DNA from: Allium sativum
Lineage: Eukaryota; Streptophyta; Magnoliopsida; Asparagales; Amaryllidaceae
Direction of reading: 5' to 3'
DNA length: 64,000 nt
Assembly: GCA_030737875.1 (NCBI GenBank)
Contig: CM060922.1
Location: 231,674,335-231,738,334, forward strand
Part shown: one piece after another, positions 25,321-36,003 of the stretch
Layout of the letters: every line of letters begins with the position of its first letter
Position numbering within the stretch: the stretch's first letter is position 1
Notes under the pieces: model-generated
Told to the model about the DNA's origin: nothing
Seen by the model: the letters and a program-made list of their open reading frames with translations, nothing else
Databases searched by the model: none
Program-made: the position numbers and the translations under genes

Positions 25321-27060
25321 GGGTGTTTTTGTAAAAAGCTTTGGCCTAACAAATAAAGCATAAGAAACTCCTAGACTCTTATTAAACCCCATTTATAACT
25401 TTATTCTACTGACATACATACATTCACGTTCCTTATTTAGTATTCTAGGGTAGTAACTTCTAAGGCAATAGCTACTAGAAAGAAGAAAAACAGTATCGAC
25501 ATCGCGATTCAAGAGTAGGCGCAAAACATGAGTTCAGAAGGCGACATCGTGATTCAAGAGTAATTGTTGTATATCGGACAGAACAGTCCGTTATCCAGCT
25601 CGGTCTGAGGCTATATGGTGTCTGGTCTGTGTCCATCCGAATCACTTGTAGGACAGGACTAGGACACCTCCGTTTGGTCCGGTCCGACCCATTTACACCC
25701 ATAAGTTCGGGTGCGGATTTTCGATTTTCCGCACCCCGAATTGTTGGAACCGAAAATTTACAACAGTTTTGAAAACAGGCGTTTGTTGAACAAACGCATG
25801 ATAATTTAAAAGTGATTGCATTTTAAAACAGTCTGCATGTCTCAGTAAAATTCAGCAAAATCTGTCGCATGTGTCAGCAACATTCAGCAAAATGTGCCTG
25901 CATGCCCTCGCTAGCCCCTTTATGCCATTTAAAAGTAAAAAAAACTGACCGTTGTAATAAAAATCTGCTCGCTGCAATAAAAAGCAATTGAAAACCAGCC
26001 GTTTGTTGAATAAATGCCTGGTTTCAGGCGTTTGTTTAACAGACGTCTGGTTTCGGGCGTTTGTTGCGTCTGTTCACAAACGCTTGAATAGTTTGCAGAT
26101 TCTAAAACGAATGTCCTTCGAAATCCAAACTTTAAAGTGTTTGCACACTCTGTTGGACACCTTTTTGGATGTACATTTCAGATTTTGTGAAATGTAATGC
26201 CTTGTTGGACTTGCTCCAAAATAAAGGATAAAAAATTCCAAAACTCTACTTAAACTCATGAGCTTTCTATGTTACAAATTTTACTTTAAAACTTTTATAA
26301 TTTATTACTTAAGTCTAGTGAACTTCTCATGCCAATTTACCTTCGAGTCAATACTTTCAAAATTTTGTATGATTATTCATGAATGTTCCGGTTTTTTCTA
26401 ATACTTTGCATTTATGTCCATGCATTCATGGTCGATTGTTTGATAAATCAAGGGAGGCAATAACAAATTTTCCAAGGCATCAGTTCATATTTATATTCTA
26501 GTATTTTAGGGCAATAACTTCTAAGGTAGCAGCTACAAAAAAGGATAAATAACCATGTTGACATAGTGACTCAAGAGTAGGCACGGAATGTGACTCCGAA
26601 CACTAAAGGCGATAGGGGCAACAAATGGACATGGATGAATCTTGCTACAGATTTCAAAACTAAGATTGTGATGACCAGCGGTGCATCGAACTCATCACCA
26701 GCATTAGCATAAGTTAAGTGCAATTTCTTCAATTTTGAAAAGATACAATATTCTTTTTCCTTACTAAGCAGTTGACAATTTGGTGTAAAATTTATATTTA
26801 TTTTGATGAGCAAATGTCATTCGAGGTGTTAAATGGGATGTAGAAAACCATTTATCCTAAACGGTCTCTTGGAAAATGTTCTGGTTATTTGCGCTAAAAA
26901 GGAGAGAAATCTCAACTTTCTTCTGCTCCTCGCGCTTAAACTCACGCATTTGGTTGGGGCATGAAGAGGGTTTACAAAATAAGAATTTCATTGTTCTTTC
27001 ATATTTATCTTGTGATGACCCGTCTTACACCATCTATGTTTAGAACGAAAAATTCGCGTT
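25321..27060. other. Upstream region of MAM33 copy 1, repeat-bearing
   Basis: It contains one unit of the CCGGCTCGGTCCGAGGC-type sequence that is amplified in copy 2 (25580-25700). There is also a 19-bp palindrome GCGTTTGTTGAACAAACGC (25779-25797), and CGTTTGTT / CAGACGTCTGG repeats at 25995-26090. Two related stretches (CAATAACTTCTAAGGTAGCAGCTAC type) near 25450 and 26510 flank about 1 kb. A minus-strand open stretch at 26571-26813 is partly shared with copy 2 but not recognised. Confidence 0.55.
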
Positions 27061-27480
27061 GTACAAACACCCGATTAATGTTTTACCCTATTGCAACTTT
27101 CTGTTTGCGACAGACGCTATATGACAGTTGCCATAAACGACCTTTAGCAACTGGCATTATCTGACATTGCAATAAATACTTTATAGCAACTAGTATTTCC
27201 TATTAGTTACGAAAACATATTTTTTGCAACGGCTTTTTTCTGCCTATTGCGGTAAACCTATTTTTTTTCAATTGTGTTTTTCTACCAGTTACAATAAACA
27301 TATTTTTATCAATGGTATTTAATTGTTAGTTGCAATAAACATATTTTAGCAACTAATCTTCCTACCAATTACAATAAACATGTTTGTAGCAACAACAATT
27401 TCTTGCCAATTGCAATAGAAATATTGTTTTTTCTTCCTAGTTGCAATGAATATATTTGTAATTAGTGATTATAAAGATAG
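27060..27480. mobile_element. Degenerate CACTA-like subterminal repeat region
   Basis: Motifs of the type TTGCAATAAAC / TAGCAACT recur about every 50-60 bp. They match the subterminal repeats of the better preserved element at 41479-44669. No terminal CACTA is left in this copy. Confidence 0.45.
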
Positions 27481-29238
27481 CTTACATTAGTCGTTGTTTA
27501 TAAGGTATTATAATCGACGATTGCAAGTAAATAATATATAACTGCTAATTATTGGCAACTTTAGAAAACAATAAATAACATTGATTATTTGATAATTTAT
27601 AAATACTATCAAATAGCCAACTTTGAACAATTAACATTTAGTAGTTCATATTTAATAATTAATGCTTAAAATACTATATTTAATATTTAAAAACAAAATT
27701 TTGACAATATATAGTTACTACTAGAGAATTACCATTAAATAATAAAAATTACAAGTTAATATTCGTTTATTAATTTTTAGTAATTACAGTTAAGTAATTA
27801 TGAATTAAATATTAATAATTAAAAAATAGATTAACATTTAATATTCACCGTCTAGTGCAAAATTATAACTGATATCCGTTATTATTATGTACTACAAAAT
27901 AATTTCAAAATATTCACAAAAATTTAAAATAAAAAACTTTGTAATATTCATAAAATTTGAAAATAAAATATTAAAAAATTATGTTAATTCAAAATTAACT
28001 AAAGGAGGTGACTATTGGATACAAAATTAGACATAAACAGAAAGACACAAAGCCTCAACTGTTCTATCTTTTTGTCTTTATATGAAAAAGTGAAATTCAT
28101 GGAGTGATCCAATGGTGCAAATCAATTGTGTTACCATTGTGTCTAAATAGACTTTCCTTTAATAAAATATTCAATTTTTTTTAATATAAAATGTTAAAAG
28201 AGACACAAAATACTAAAGATATTAACATTACTTTTTAATTATTGGTTCCACATGCGTCTGAAGGTTATAATATGTTGTAAATATTTTCTTTAATATACAT
28301 AAGATTTTTGGGCCTTAAGTAACAAAAACTTTTACCGTCAACTCTGGTTTCAGTTCAATTTTTTTGGCTTTAGTCTGAAATAATTCCCTCCACTGTAATA
28401 ATTTCCCTCTGAAAACTACCATATTTATTATGGGCGATGAATATCGATTTTGCATTTCATATTGTGATGATCGACGAGGCAATGAATTTTAGTATGCATT
28501 TGGTGATTTTCTTATTGGATCTGTAAATAATATTTATGTTTGGCTGTTACTATTATTAATGGAGTTTTCTTCTATATTGAAATGTCTAAATTCTATGAAA
28601 AAATACGAGTTTGTGAGGTTTTGCCTTATTTTTGAATATATTCTTTCTTCAAGTGGAAGATTTCTTTGTTTGTTGGTGGGAATTGAAGAACAGAAAGAAT
28701 AACATAAAAGCGATTTCTGATATAGAAGAGAATAATCTTAAAATAGGAATGAGTTGCATGACTAAAAGATATTTTTGTCATAAGTTGCATATTTGTATTA
28801 GAAGATTCCATGATTTCCGATTATCGTATATATATGTCATGATTTCACCATTTCACCATCTGCATATTTGAAGATGTTTTGGTACAATCTGCGTATTTGT
28901 ATTTTAAGATTTCACCATTTCAGATTCGCATATATTTGATGATTTGACTATTGTACAAAATGGACTAGCAATCAACAATGTTGTCATGCAGCTGCCTTAC
29001 TACTACAAATGAAGTACAAAAAATTATTTTCAATCTTCGAATGTGTATATTATTTTTGTTTTCTGATTTCTAACAATATTTTGTCTATTTCATTCTAATT
29101 ATATTGAATATGTGAAATATATTCGGGGTGTTAATGAAACACTGCAGGAACCTGACTCTAAACCGGATTTTCCTTCTAGATTTGTAAACATGGATGAGAT
29201 GAAACAAGATGTTGACAAAAATCAAATATTATATGCTC

Positions 29239-29242
<4 letters not shown>
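27480..29242. other. AT-rich intergenic DNA between the duplicated segments
   Basis: Very AT-rich, with runs of TAATTATTAAAT-type sequence to about 28000. Open stretches at 28626-28871 and 29112-29324 lie in low-complexity DNA and have no recognisable motif. No gene or RNA is supported. Confidence 0.5.

Positions 29243-29281
<39 letters not shown>
29243..29281. repeat. (CA)n microsatellite
   Basis: An uninterrupted run of about 19 CA dinucleotides. A shorter CA run follows at about 29420-29436. The cysteine/valine and histidine/threonine peptides that translate across it are artefacts of the repeat. Confidence 0.95.
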
Positions 29282-29283
<2 letters not shown>

Positions 29284-29454
29284 CATTCTTAATGTGTGTG
29301 TATGTTTTGTCATTACTTCATTAAGAATAACTAAAAAAGAAACTATGTGATATGAAGTAAGGTAGACATGCACACACATACCTGTGTTAGAATAAGAAGT
29401 GCAAAACTGGAAATAAAACATACACACACACACACTCGTATTTTTTATCATGCA

Positions 29455-29930
29455 ACATTCAGCAAAATGTGCCCCTTTAGGGCCATTTAAAAGTAAAAAA
29501 AACTACCCGTTGTAATAAAAATCTGCTCGCTGCAATAAAAAGCAATTGAAAACCAGCCGTTTGTTGAATAGATGCCTGGTTTCAGGCTTTTTTTAACAGA
29601 CGTCTGGCTACGGGCGTTTGTTCGCAAATGCTTGAATAATTTGCAGATTCTGAAACGAATGTCCTTCGAAATCCAAATTTTAAGGTGTTTGCACACTCTA
29701 TTGGACACCTTTTTGGATGTACATTTCAGATTTTGTGAAATGTAATGCCCTATTGGACTTGCTCCAAAATAAAGAATTAAAAATTCCAAGACTCAACTTA
29801 AACTCATGAGCTTTCTATGCTCTCTTTAATAAGTTTTACAAATCTTACTTTAAAACTTCTATAATTTATTACTTAAGTCTAGTGAGCTTCTCATGCCAAT
29901 TTACCTTTAAGTCTAGTAAACTTCTTATTG
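29455..29930. repeat. Third, partial copy of the MAM33 upstream repeat
   Basis: From GCAACATTCAGCAAAATGTG onward the sequence follows 25875-26340 and 40275-40740 closely, including AAAACCAGCCGTTTGTTG and TTGGACACCTTTTTGGATG. It is not joined to a MAM33 gene. It may be a mobile or recombination-prone unit. Confidence 0.75.
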
Positions 29931-30715
29931 AGTTGTAAGTGAAGTACCCGGCATATGGTCTATTTACAGTGTAACATATGGATCTCAGACCGTTGGTTTT
30001 AAGATTTAATCTTGTTCAACTACGTCATTCAATCAATTAAATCTTTCAAAATTCAAATTAAGCCAATAAAAACAACTCACATCAGCCTAAAAATCTAAAA
30101 ACGTCACCTCTCGTCACTTCTCGTACTTGGATGAAATCACGTTTAGGTGAACAAGCAGGTCGCCCGACCTTATAAGGGGTCGACCCAGCCTATGTATTAT
30201 TAATATTATTTCATTCTCTTCCTTTTTTTTTACTTTTCTTTTCTACGGTAACTTCGTTTTAATTTCGATTTCTGCAAATTATACACATAAATTGAACAAA
30301 AAATCACCAAGGATGCAACGGTACAACTCTCTTAACTAAAATATGATGATTTTACAAATTTATTTTATTATTAAAAATGCGGTGTATTACACCAGGTTTC
30401 AAACCACTCGGCACTAACAAGTTTGAATCGATCAAAACCAAGTTTTGCCTTGTGTAAAACATGGCTAAACTTTTTATGCTCCACTTATTCGTAAAACCTC
30501 AGGATAACGCTACATTTCATACACATGTAACATATTTATTAATATATGTGCTAGCTTTAGTTAACAAAATGCCTGTATAGTCTATTCACTTTGCAAGAGA
30601 CGTTTTTAATAAAACACAAAGTGGATACAATCAGAATGCAACAAAGCAACGAGCACAGTGACAACAAAAACTAAGAGAAACTGGAAACACGCCACCACCA
30701 CCACCACTTCTTGAT
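29930..30715. other. Intergenic DNA with no recognised feature
   Basis: Only mixed AT-rich sequence is seen. A CCACCACCACCACC run near 30695 makes a histidine-free, valine-rich minus-strand open stretch (30606-30986) that overlaps the end of MAM33 copy 2. I do not believe it is a gene. Confidence 0.45.
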
Positions 30716-32033
30716 CATCAACAAGAAAACTACGGTGCATTAAACATAGAAGAGGTGTGACATAAATGATAAACACATCATGTAAGAAACATCTCTGAAA
30801 TCTACACATAACAACAATATTCAAGATACTACAGTGCAGATATAAGACACTACTTTCTGTTCTGATCTCCTTGAACGTTATGTAGAAGTCACTGAAGCAT
30901 TTTACACATACTTCACTGGTAATTAATATCATATAGCAAAAACCAACTGGATAACCAAAACTGTTGATGGACCGATCAATTGTCAATAAAATGTTTGAAG
31001 CTCTTTTGCCAACCAGATTGCTTCTTACGTGTACTGATCAGACGATCATGCAAGTAATCGTAGAGAGATATTTCGAAACCCCTTGCAGCCAAGTACTTAT
31101 GAAAGTCCCTTTGTAACCTCCTTTGAAACCTCCTGCTCGTAAAACCGAGAAAAGAAAAACCAATATGAGAAAAATACTCATCAACATGTATTACTTACCC
31201 ATATGAAGCGAATTAGCTAAATGCACAGATAAAGATTTACAAAAGCCTTTACTGTAGCGTCCATTGAATGTAAATAATTGAAAATAGAGAGTATACTTTC
31301 ATTCTATGTTACGATAATTGGTCTGTACTTTGCAGAAGAAACAGAAAAAGGAAAATAAAATCTCCATGCTGTTTTACACAATGGAATGCCAGTGGGAAAA
31401 TATGAATTGCACACAATGTATTTAGTAGACCTTTATGGATTAAATAACCTTATTTCCAATTTTTTATTAGTACACCTTTATGTACTTAGTAGACCTCAGC
31501 AATGGTAAATTGCAAAATTTCACAAATATACCGTAAATTTAAGAAAATCTATGATTTATTGGATGATTTGCATCTATCATTGTGATCAAAGGAATACACG
31601 GCACATGATATTTATATTTCATTTCCCGATGTGATAGATGAGGTCTGTTATGTCTGTTAAGAACAACTATATACTGTTAAATTGTAAAATTTCAGATTGG
31701 AGGATCAAGATAAAAACAGTAAGCTCGGTTATGCTTGTGTAAACATGTTGATTTGGTTTACCCATTTCACAATATAACAGTTTGGTACCTTTCTAGTGTT
31801 TTAAGTAATTAACGTCCATCCTAGAATGTTCAAAACTTATCATCAATGGGCCAAACCAGAAGCATTTTGTATACCTGACATATATTTTCTGAGAAAACTC
31901 GCAACCTTTTGAATGATTTGCAAATAGTGGCTTTATTTTTAATTTTTGTGATTGCAAAAAAGAAGAGCAATTTAGATTGGAAGGATATAAATTCTATATT
32001 CTGTCAAAGCAAGTTAACTTTGTGGAGAAGCAT

Positions 32034-32041
32034 AAAAAATA
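32034..32041. repeat. Target duplication of the 3.5-kb element
   Basis: AAAAAATA lies here and at 35517-35524, immediately outside the inverted repeats. The uninterrupted sequence in copy 1 (about 23461-23473, CAAAATATAACGTCACC) confirms the insertion point. The A-rich sequence leaves the length at 8 or 9 bp. Confidence 0.7.
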
Positions 32042-32136
32042 GGACTTTTTACCCATGTAGCCCTATTTAAAAATAGTATTACACATATAGCCATGTTTCA
32101 GAAGTTATTACAAATACAGGCATGTTTGTGCTAACA

Positions 32137-32202
32137 AAGGCGAGTTTTGAAAACTCGCCTTCGTTAAAATACAAAGGCAAGTTTCCAAAACTCGCCTTTG
32201 TA
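32137..32202. repeat. Paired palindromes near the left end of the 3.5-kb element
   Basis: AAGGCGAGTTTTGAAAACTCGCCTT (32137-32161) is a perfect palindrome about one centre base. A second, TACAAAGGCAAGTTTCC... (32170-32202), has one mismatch. They lie about 95 bp inside the terminus and match the pair at the other end. Confidence 0.9.
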
Positions 32203-32778
32203 TTTTACCCACACAACCAACTTCAACACAACCCCATATTAGAACGATTGTATATTAAAATCGACGCTCAGTTTATACTATATGAAAATCCTGCATAAAC
32301 TATTAATAAATCATTATGGTTTGTAAACGATTCCACAGCGACTTTCTTAAGATTTGATTTGGACATAACTAAAGATACGTACTATGAAATCTTCCTTTTT
32401 CTCTTCCGTTATAAAAATATAGTTCATTAGATTCTAAGTTTCTTGTTTCAAAGAAATCCGACTTTGAGCGAATCATATATATTTAGTTAAAGTTCAATGC
32501 ATATAACTACGAACTACCACGACACTACTAGCCCGTTTTTAATTATACCGTAAAGTGTACATTCAAATGGAGCGAATTTCATAAACTGAATAACAACAAA
32601 TGTTAACTAAAACACTTATTACAAGACATCGTAACCCCGAAATAAGTACTAAAACTTAGGAGACAACATATGCTAACACGAGAGTAGATACTATATCTTA
32701 GAATACAGCAAATGCTAATTAGGAAAATAGTACGATAACCAAACTACATCTGACGTTGTTCTTGGGATGTGAAGCGGC

Positions 32779-33282
32779 TTAATCATCACGGTTAAGGCAC
32801 AACTGTTCAAAAACGTTACGGAGTTGTCTATTCTGTTGTTCAAGTTCGTTTGCATATCTTATTCCCCTTTGCCCTATCGGTTAGTCTATCCATTCCGTGT
32901 AATTGCACCCATTCGGATAGGCTAGACATTGCAGAATGCGACGACCAATATCGTTGCCATCTGCTCGAACCACAGCTTCAACTGGATAACCGCAGTAGCA
33001 ACAAATTTGATAAGAGTCACCTTCCTGTTCAGTAGGGATTGGAACATGTGGCACTTGATAAGAACCAACTTCTTATCGTGGTATAATGGCGGACTGTTCA
33101 TGCATGTGTTGAACGTTTGGTACTTGGGCTTGATGTGGAGGTTGGACGGGCCGTTGTTTGAACGGTGGTCCGAGCAGAGCGTCTAGTTCGTTTAGAAACT
33201 CGAGTTCATCTGCAAACGCCTGAAGTTCCATTCGTTCGTACGCCTCTTCCTCAGAGTCTGGAGATGATGGCCAAGAAGGCAT
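32779..33282 (-). pseudogene. GRF-type zinc-finger protein, two in-frame stops
   Basis: GRF zinc fingers (C-x-C-G ... G-R-F/x ... C ... C-x-Y/F-x-x-W) bind nucleic acid. They occur in DNA-repair proteins and in many small plant proteins linked to mobile elements. Reading minus from the ATG at 33282, about 69 residues are acidic at first (PDSEEEAYERMELQAFADE) and then proline/glutamine-rich. A stop TAA (33075-33073) follows, then in the same frame the finger: CCYCGYPVE, GRRILQC and NGCNYTEWID. A second stop (32883-32881) precedes a short coiled coil (ELEQQNRQLRNVFEQL) ending at TAA 32781-32779. All pieces share one frame, so the two stops are point lesions in a former protein of about 167 codons. 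A TATATA about 75 bp upstream of the ATG (about 33356-33362, minus) is a plausible promoter. Confidence 0.75.
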
Positions 33283-33355
33283 AGTTGTGGTAAAGCACAG
33301 GGTGGTTTGAAACTAAGTTGTTGGAGTGAGATAAGTTGTGAGTACTTCGACAGAG

Positions 33356-33362
33356 ATATATA
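33356..33362 (-). promoter_or_regulatory. Possible TATA box of the GRF gene
   Basis: On the minus strand GCTATATATCTCTG lies about 75 bp before the ATG at 33282. Its position fits a plant core promoter. Confidence 0.4.
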
Positions 33363-33598
33363 GCTGCGTAGTGTACAAGTGAATAAAGGGTAAAACAAAT
33401 AATGATGTGAAAGGTCTCTGGTACAGTTTGCTTTACGTGTTGCACGACACTGTTTCGTCTGGCGTAATACTGTAGGGAATATGACTAGTCGTATCAGGAG
33501 TGATTCAGCACTACTTGGTTTAAGGGGTCGTCACATGCACATTAAGTTTGCAACAAGGTTTACAGTTTTTACCCGCAATATTCATACTATCAGGATTT

Positions 33599-33721
33599 AA
33601 ACATTTCAAAACATGGTCGTCCCCATCCACATATAATTTAAACATTTCAAAACAGGGTCGTTCCCATCCACATATAATTTAAACATTTCAAAACATGGTC
33701 ATCCCCGTTCACATTACCATT
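33599..33721. repeat. 41-bp tandem repeat between the divergent genes
   Basis: Three units start at 33599, 33640 and 33681 (AAACATTTCAAAACATGGTC plus CCCCATCCACATATAATTT). They lie just before the plant-mobile-domain reading frame at 33733, in the roughly 450-bp region shared by the two divergent genes. Confidence 0.9.
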
Positions 33722-33732
33722 ATTGTTGACAA

Positions 33733-35033
33733 ATGCCTTTTATAGCTGACATCGGGCAGTGCGCTACATATTCGTTGGGTAGTGCAGTCTTGGCCTATGC
33801 ATACCAGGAATTGTCTAAGTCCGCCTGCAACAGTATAACTGTGTTGCCGGTTGCCCGACACTACTTCAGGTACGAACCGAATTTCTATAATGTACTGTTA
33901 TACAATGTAATGCATCATTCTCTTGTATTAATAGTACATTTTTGTGTACTTAGCTTTGGTCCTGGACTTATCTTCCTGTCGGAAGATTAGTAGTAGTGAC
34001 TCCTCCTCCCATCGACGCATCGATGCCGCTTGGGGCTAGGTATACTTATTTGATGGTTTATTTTATTAAACACAACACAAACCATTTCCAATATATGTAC
34101 CTTTTATTATCGTGTAACAGGTGGTTTGGAAAAAAGGATACGCGACATACACCGCGACGAGAGCTGTACTTTTACCGCAATGAGTTGGACGTCCCTACGG
34201 ACGAAAAGGTTACATGGTTTCTGTACTCTCAGGAGCTACTTGCCACACTACCACCCATGTGCAGTGCTCATAGGCACCTTTGGACAACGAGAGTACCTAT
34301 GATAGCCTACAGCTTCACCGCTTGGCACCTTCTCGATAGGGTTATGAGGCAGTTCGGCATGAGGCAACATATACCGGATGATGCACCACCTTACATTGAG
34401 GGCTACACCGCGCAGGACTTTCAGATGTATCGTGCTATGTGGGATGCCCACGATAAAAGTATTGAGTTCGAGAGGGATCCCCCCATATCCGTGGTAAGTA
34501 CATGAGGTGGTTCTGGAACGTAACACGACGCTACGTCCTTACTCCCAGAGTCGATACTGTGATAGCACCGTACGTTCCTAGAGCACCTCTGGAGAGGAAC
34601 GTGGTTAGTCGATGTGTGTACCATTAAATACATTAAGTTTCATTTATCCATTCTATCTAATTTTCTTTTAAATGTGCAGGTTGCTGGTATTAACCGTGCA
34701 TGGGAGGAGGCTGAGAAGCTTAGAGAGAGACAGACTGATGACGAGGGCCGGGCAATGTGCACGAACATACAGAAGATTCTAGACGTGATTTTGTGCAGAA
34801 ACAAACTGGATCGGCCGAAACCACCATCTCCTCCACCTCCTCCTCCTCCTGCAGGTCCTCCTCCTCCTCCTGTAGGTTCTCCTCCACCTCCAGCAGCGCA
34901 CAAAGAAATTGTGCATGGCCCATCTCAACCTGCACCTACATTACCACGTACCAGCAGTGCACGACGCACTAGGAGCAGCAGCGGCAGTGGTTCGTCTTCA
35001 ACTTCCACACCATTGGTCAGGCGGCCGAGGTGA
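33733..35033 (+). pseudogene. Plant mobile domain (MAIN-like) protein, N-terminally short and frameshifted
   Basis: Plant mobile domain proteins occur as host genes (MAIN, MAIL1, needed for silencing and meristem maintenance) and as passengers in transposons. Exons are 33733-33869 (YSLGSAVLAYAYQELSKSAC), 33954-34039 (LWSWTYLPVGRL), 34121-34603 (RNELDVPTDEKVTWFLYSQE, ATLPPMCSA, LWTTRVPMI, DRVMRQFGMRQHIPD) and 34680-35033 (a helical stretch, then a tail of PPPP blocks and S/R-rich end). Splice donors GTACG, GTATAC, GTTAGT and acceptors TTAG, ACAG, GCAG are all present. The family's N-terminal part before YSLGSAVLAY is missing. Two frame breaks are visible: exon 1 needs a shift near 33827 to reach the ...LLQ|LWSW join, and exon 3 shifts near 34495 before KYMRWFWNVTRRYV. 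Hence it is a pseudogene, though a recent one. Confidence 0.8.
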
Positions 35034-35347
35034 ACCTAGTGCACATTTGATTGTTCTAACTGATAGTGTTTGAATTTGCTATATTTTGGTATGTTTATTT
35101 ATTTCGTATCCATGGATGAACCTAGTGCATGTTTTTGTTTTGTGTATGAACTTGTTTTGGTACGATTATTAATTGGATATCCCTGTTTGTTTATTAATTT
35201 GCATTGTGTATGAATTTGCTTTGTGTATGAATTTGCTTTGTGTTTGAAGCTGGTGCTTGTGTTTGTTGAAGCCACAATGTAAGGCGGTTTGAAACTTGTG
35301 CTTGTGTTTGTGTATGAATTCACTGTTTCTGCTGTGCAGGGTTTATC

Positions 35348-35413
35348 TGAAGGCGAGTTTTGGAAACTTGCCTTCATGTTTTGATGAAGGCGAGTTTCCA
35401 AAACTCGCCTTCA
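35348..35413. repeat. Paired palindromes near the right end of the 3.5-kb element
   Basis: TGAAGGCGAGTTTTGG... (35348-35376, one mismatch) and a perfect TGAAGGCGAGTTTCC... (35385-35413), with the GGCGAGTTT core of the left pair. About 100 bp separates them from the terminus. Confidence 0.9.
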
Positions 35414-36003
35414 GGCACCACGTACATCGAAACAGGTCTACATTTGTAATTACTTTTAGAACATGGCTCTTTCGGTTATTGTTTTGTAAAACAGGCCTAC
35501 ATAGGTAAAAACTCCCAAAAAATAACATCACCGTGTTTGTACGATAAAAAGCCTTCATGCAATCAACATAAAAGCTTGAAGCAAATTAAATAATGGTTTT
35601 TCAAATTAGAGTTTTTCATCTATGCATTCCAATTTTCAGTTAGAATTACAAATAAATTTTCTGAAAATTCGATCTTCATATAAAACCTGGAAATCAAACA
35701 TAGAACAGAGAACTACTTTTTGTGAGTAAACCTCATTTGTATTCCCCATTTGAAAGACATGTTATGATTGTATACTCAATATATATACACAAGTTTATCT
35801 GCAAATAAATGAACTGTCAAAATAAAACTTGATTAATAACGAATGAAGTGGAAATATCTGGTTGGAAACTTGAAAATTTTGTTTTGAGGGGTATTTAAGA
35901 TAAAGATGTAGAGGGTTAAATTATGAAACCAGCAATTGATAGTATGTCGCACATGAAACACAAAATGATAACCAATAGTGGTCCATCATCATATACATAG
36001 TAT

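Larger units (their letters stand above)
22118..27180. repeat. Segmental duplication, copy 1 (intact MAM33 gene)
   Basis: From TCATCAACAA near 22118 the sequence is collinear with a second copy starting near 30716 and reaching about 41530. It includes the MAM33 gene, its promoter and about 1.9 kb of upstream DNA ending in CACTA-like subterminal repeats (about 27060-27450). Copy 1 has the uninterrupted arrangement and so supplies the empty-site sequence for the 3.5-kb insertion in copy 2. Confidence 0.85.
32042..35516. mobile_element. Inverted-repeat element carrying GRF-zinc-finger and plant-mobile-domain genes
   Basis: The left end is GGACTTTTTACCCATGTAGCC and the right end, reverse-complemented, GGGAGTTTTTACCTATGTAGGC; similarity continues inward. 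The element is 3475 bp, inserted in intron 2 of MAM33 copy 2 with an A-rich duplication of 8-9 bp, which fits a Mutator-like element. Inside each end are two palindromes with the core GGCGAGTTT. Between them are a minus-strand GRF zinc-finger gene (33282-32779) and a plus-strand plant-mobile-domain gene (33733-35033). No transposase or its DDE motifs are seen, so it is non-autonomous or uses an unrecognised enzyme. Both genes are damaged, so this copy is dead. Confidence 0.8.

Noticed and set aside
26571..26813. Possible histone H2A.Z fragment
   Set aside because: Only the GDE-(E/F)-(L/D) stretch is similar and no histone-fold residues could be followed, so it is reported only as an unnamed shared peptide.
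29112..29451. Open stretches across the (CA)n repeat
   Set aside because: The peptides are His-Thr and Cys-Val runs created by the microsatellite.
34640..34935. Glycine- and glutamate-rich minus-strand open stretches opposite the proline-rich tail
   Set aside because: They are shadows of the CCT-rich coding repeat of the plant-mobile-domain gene.
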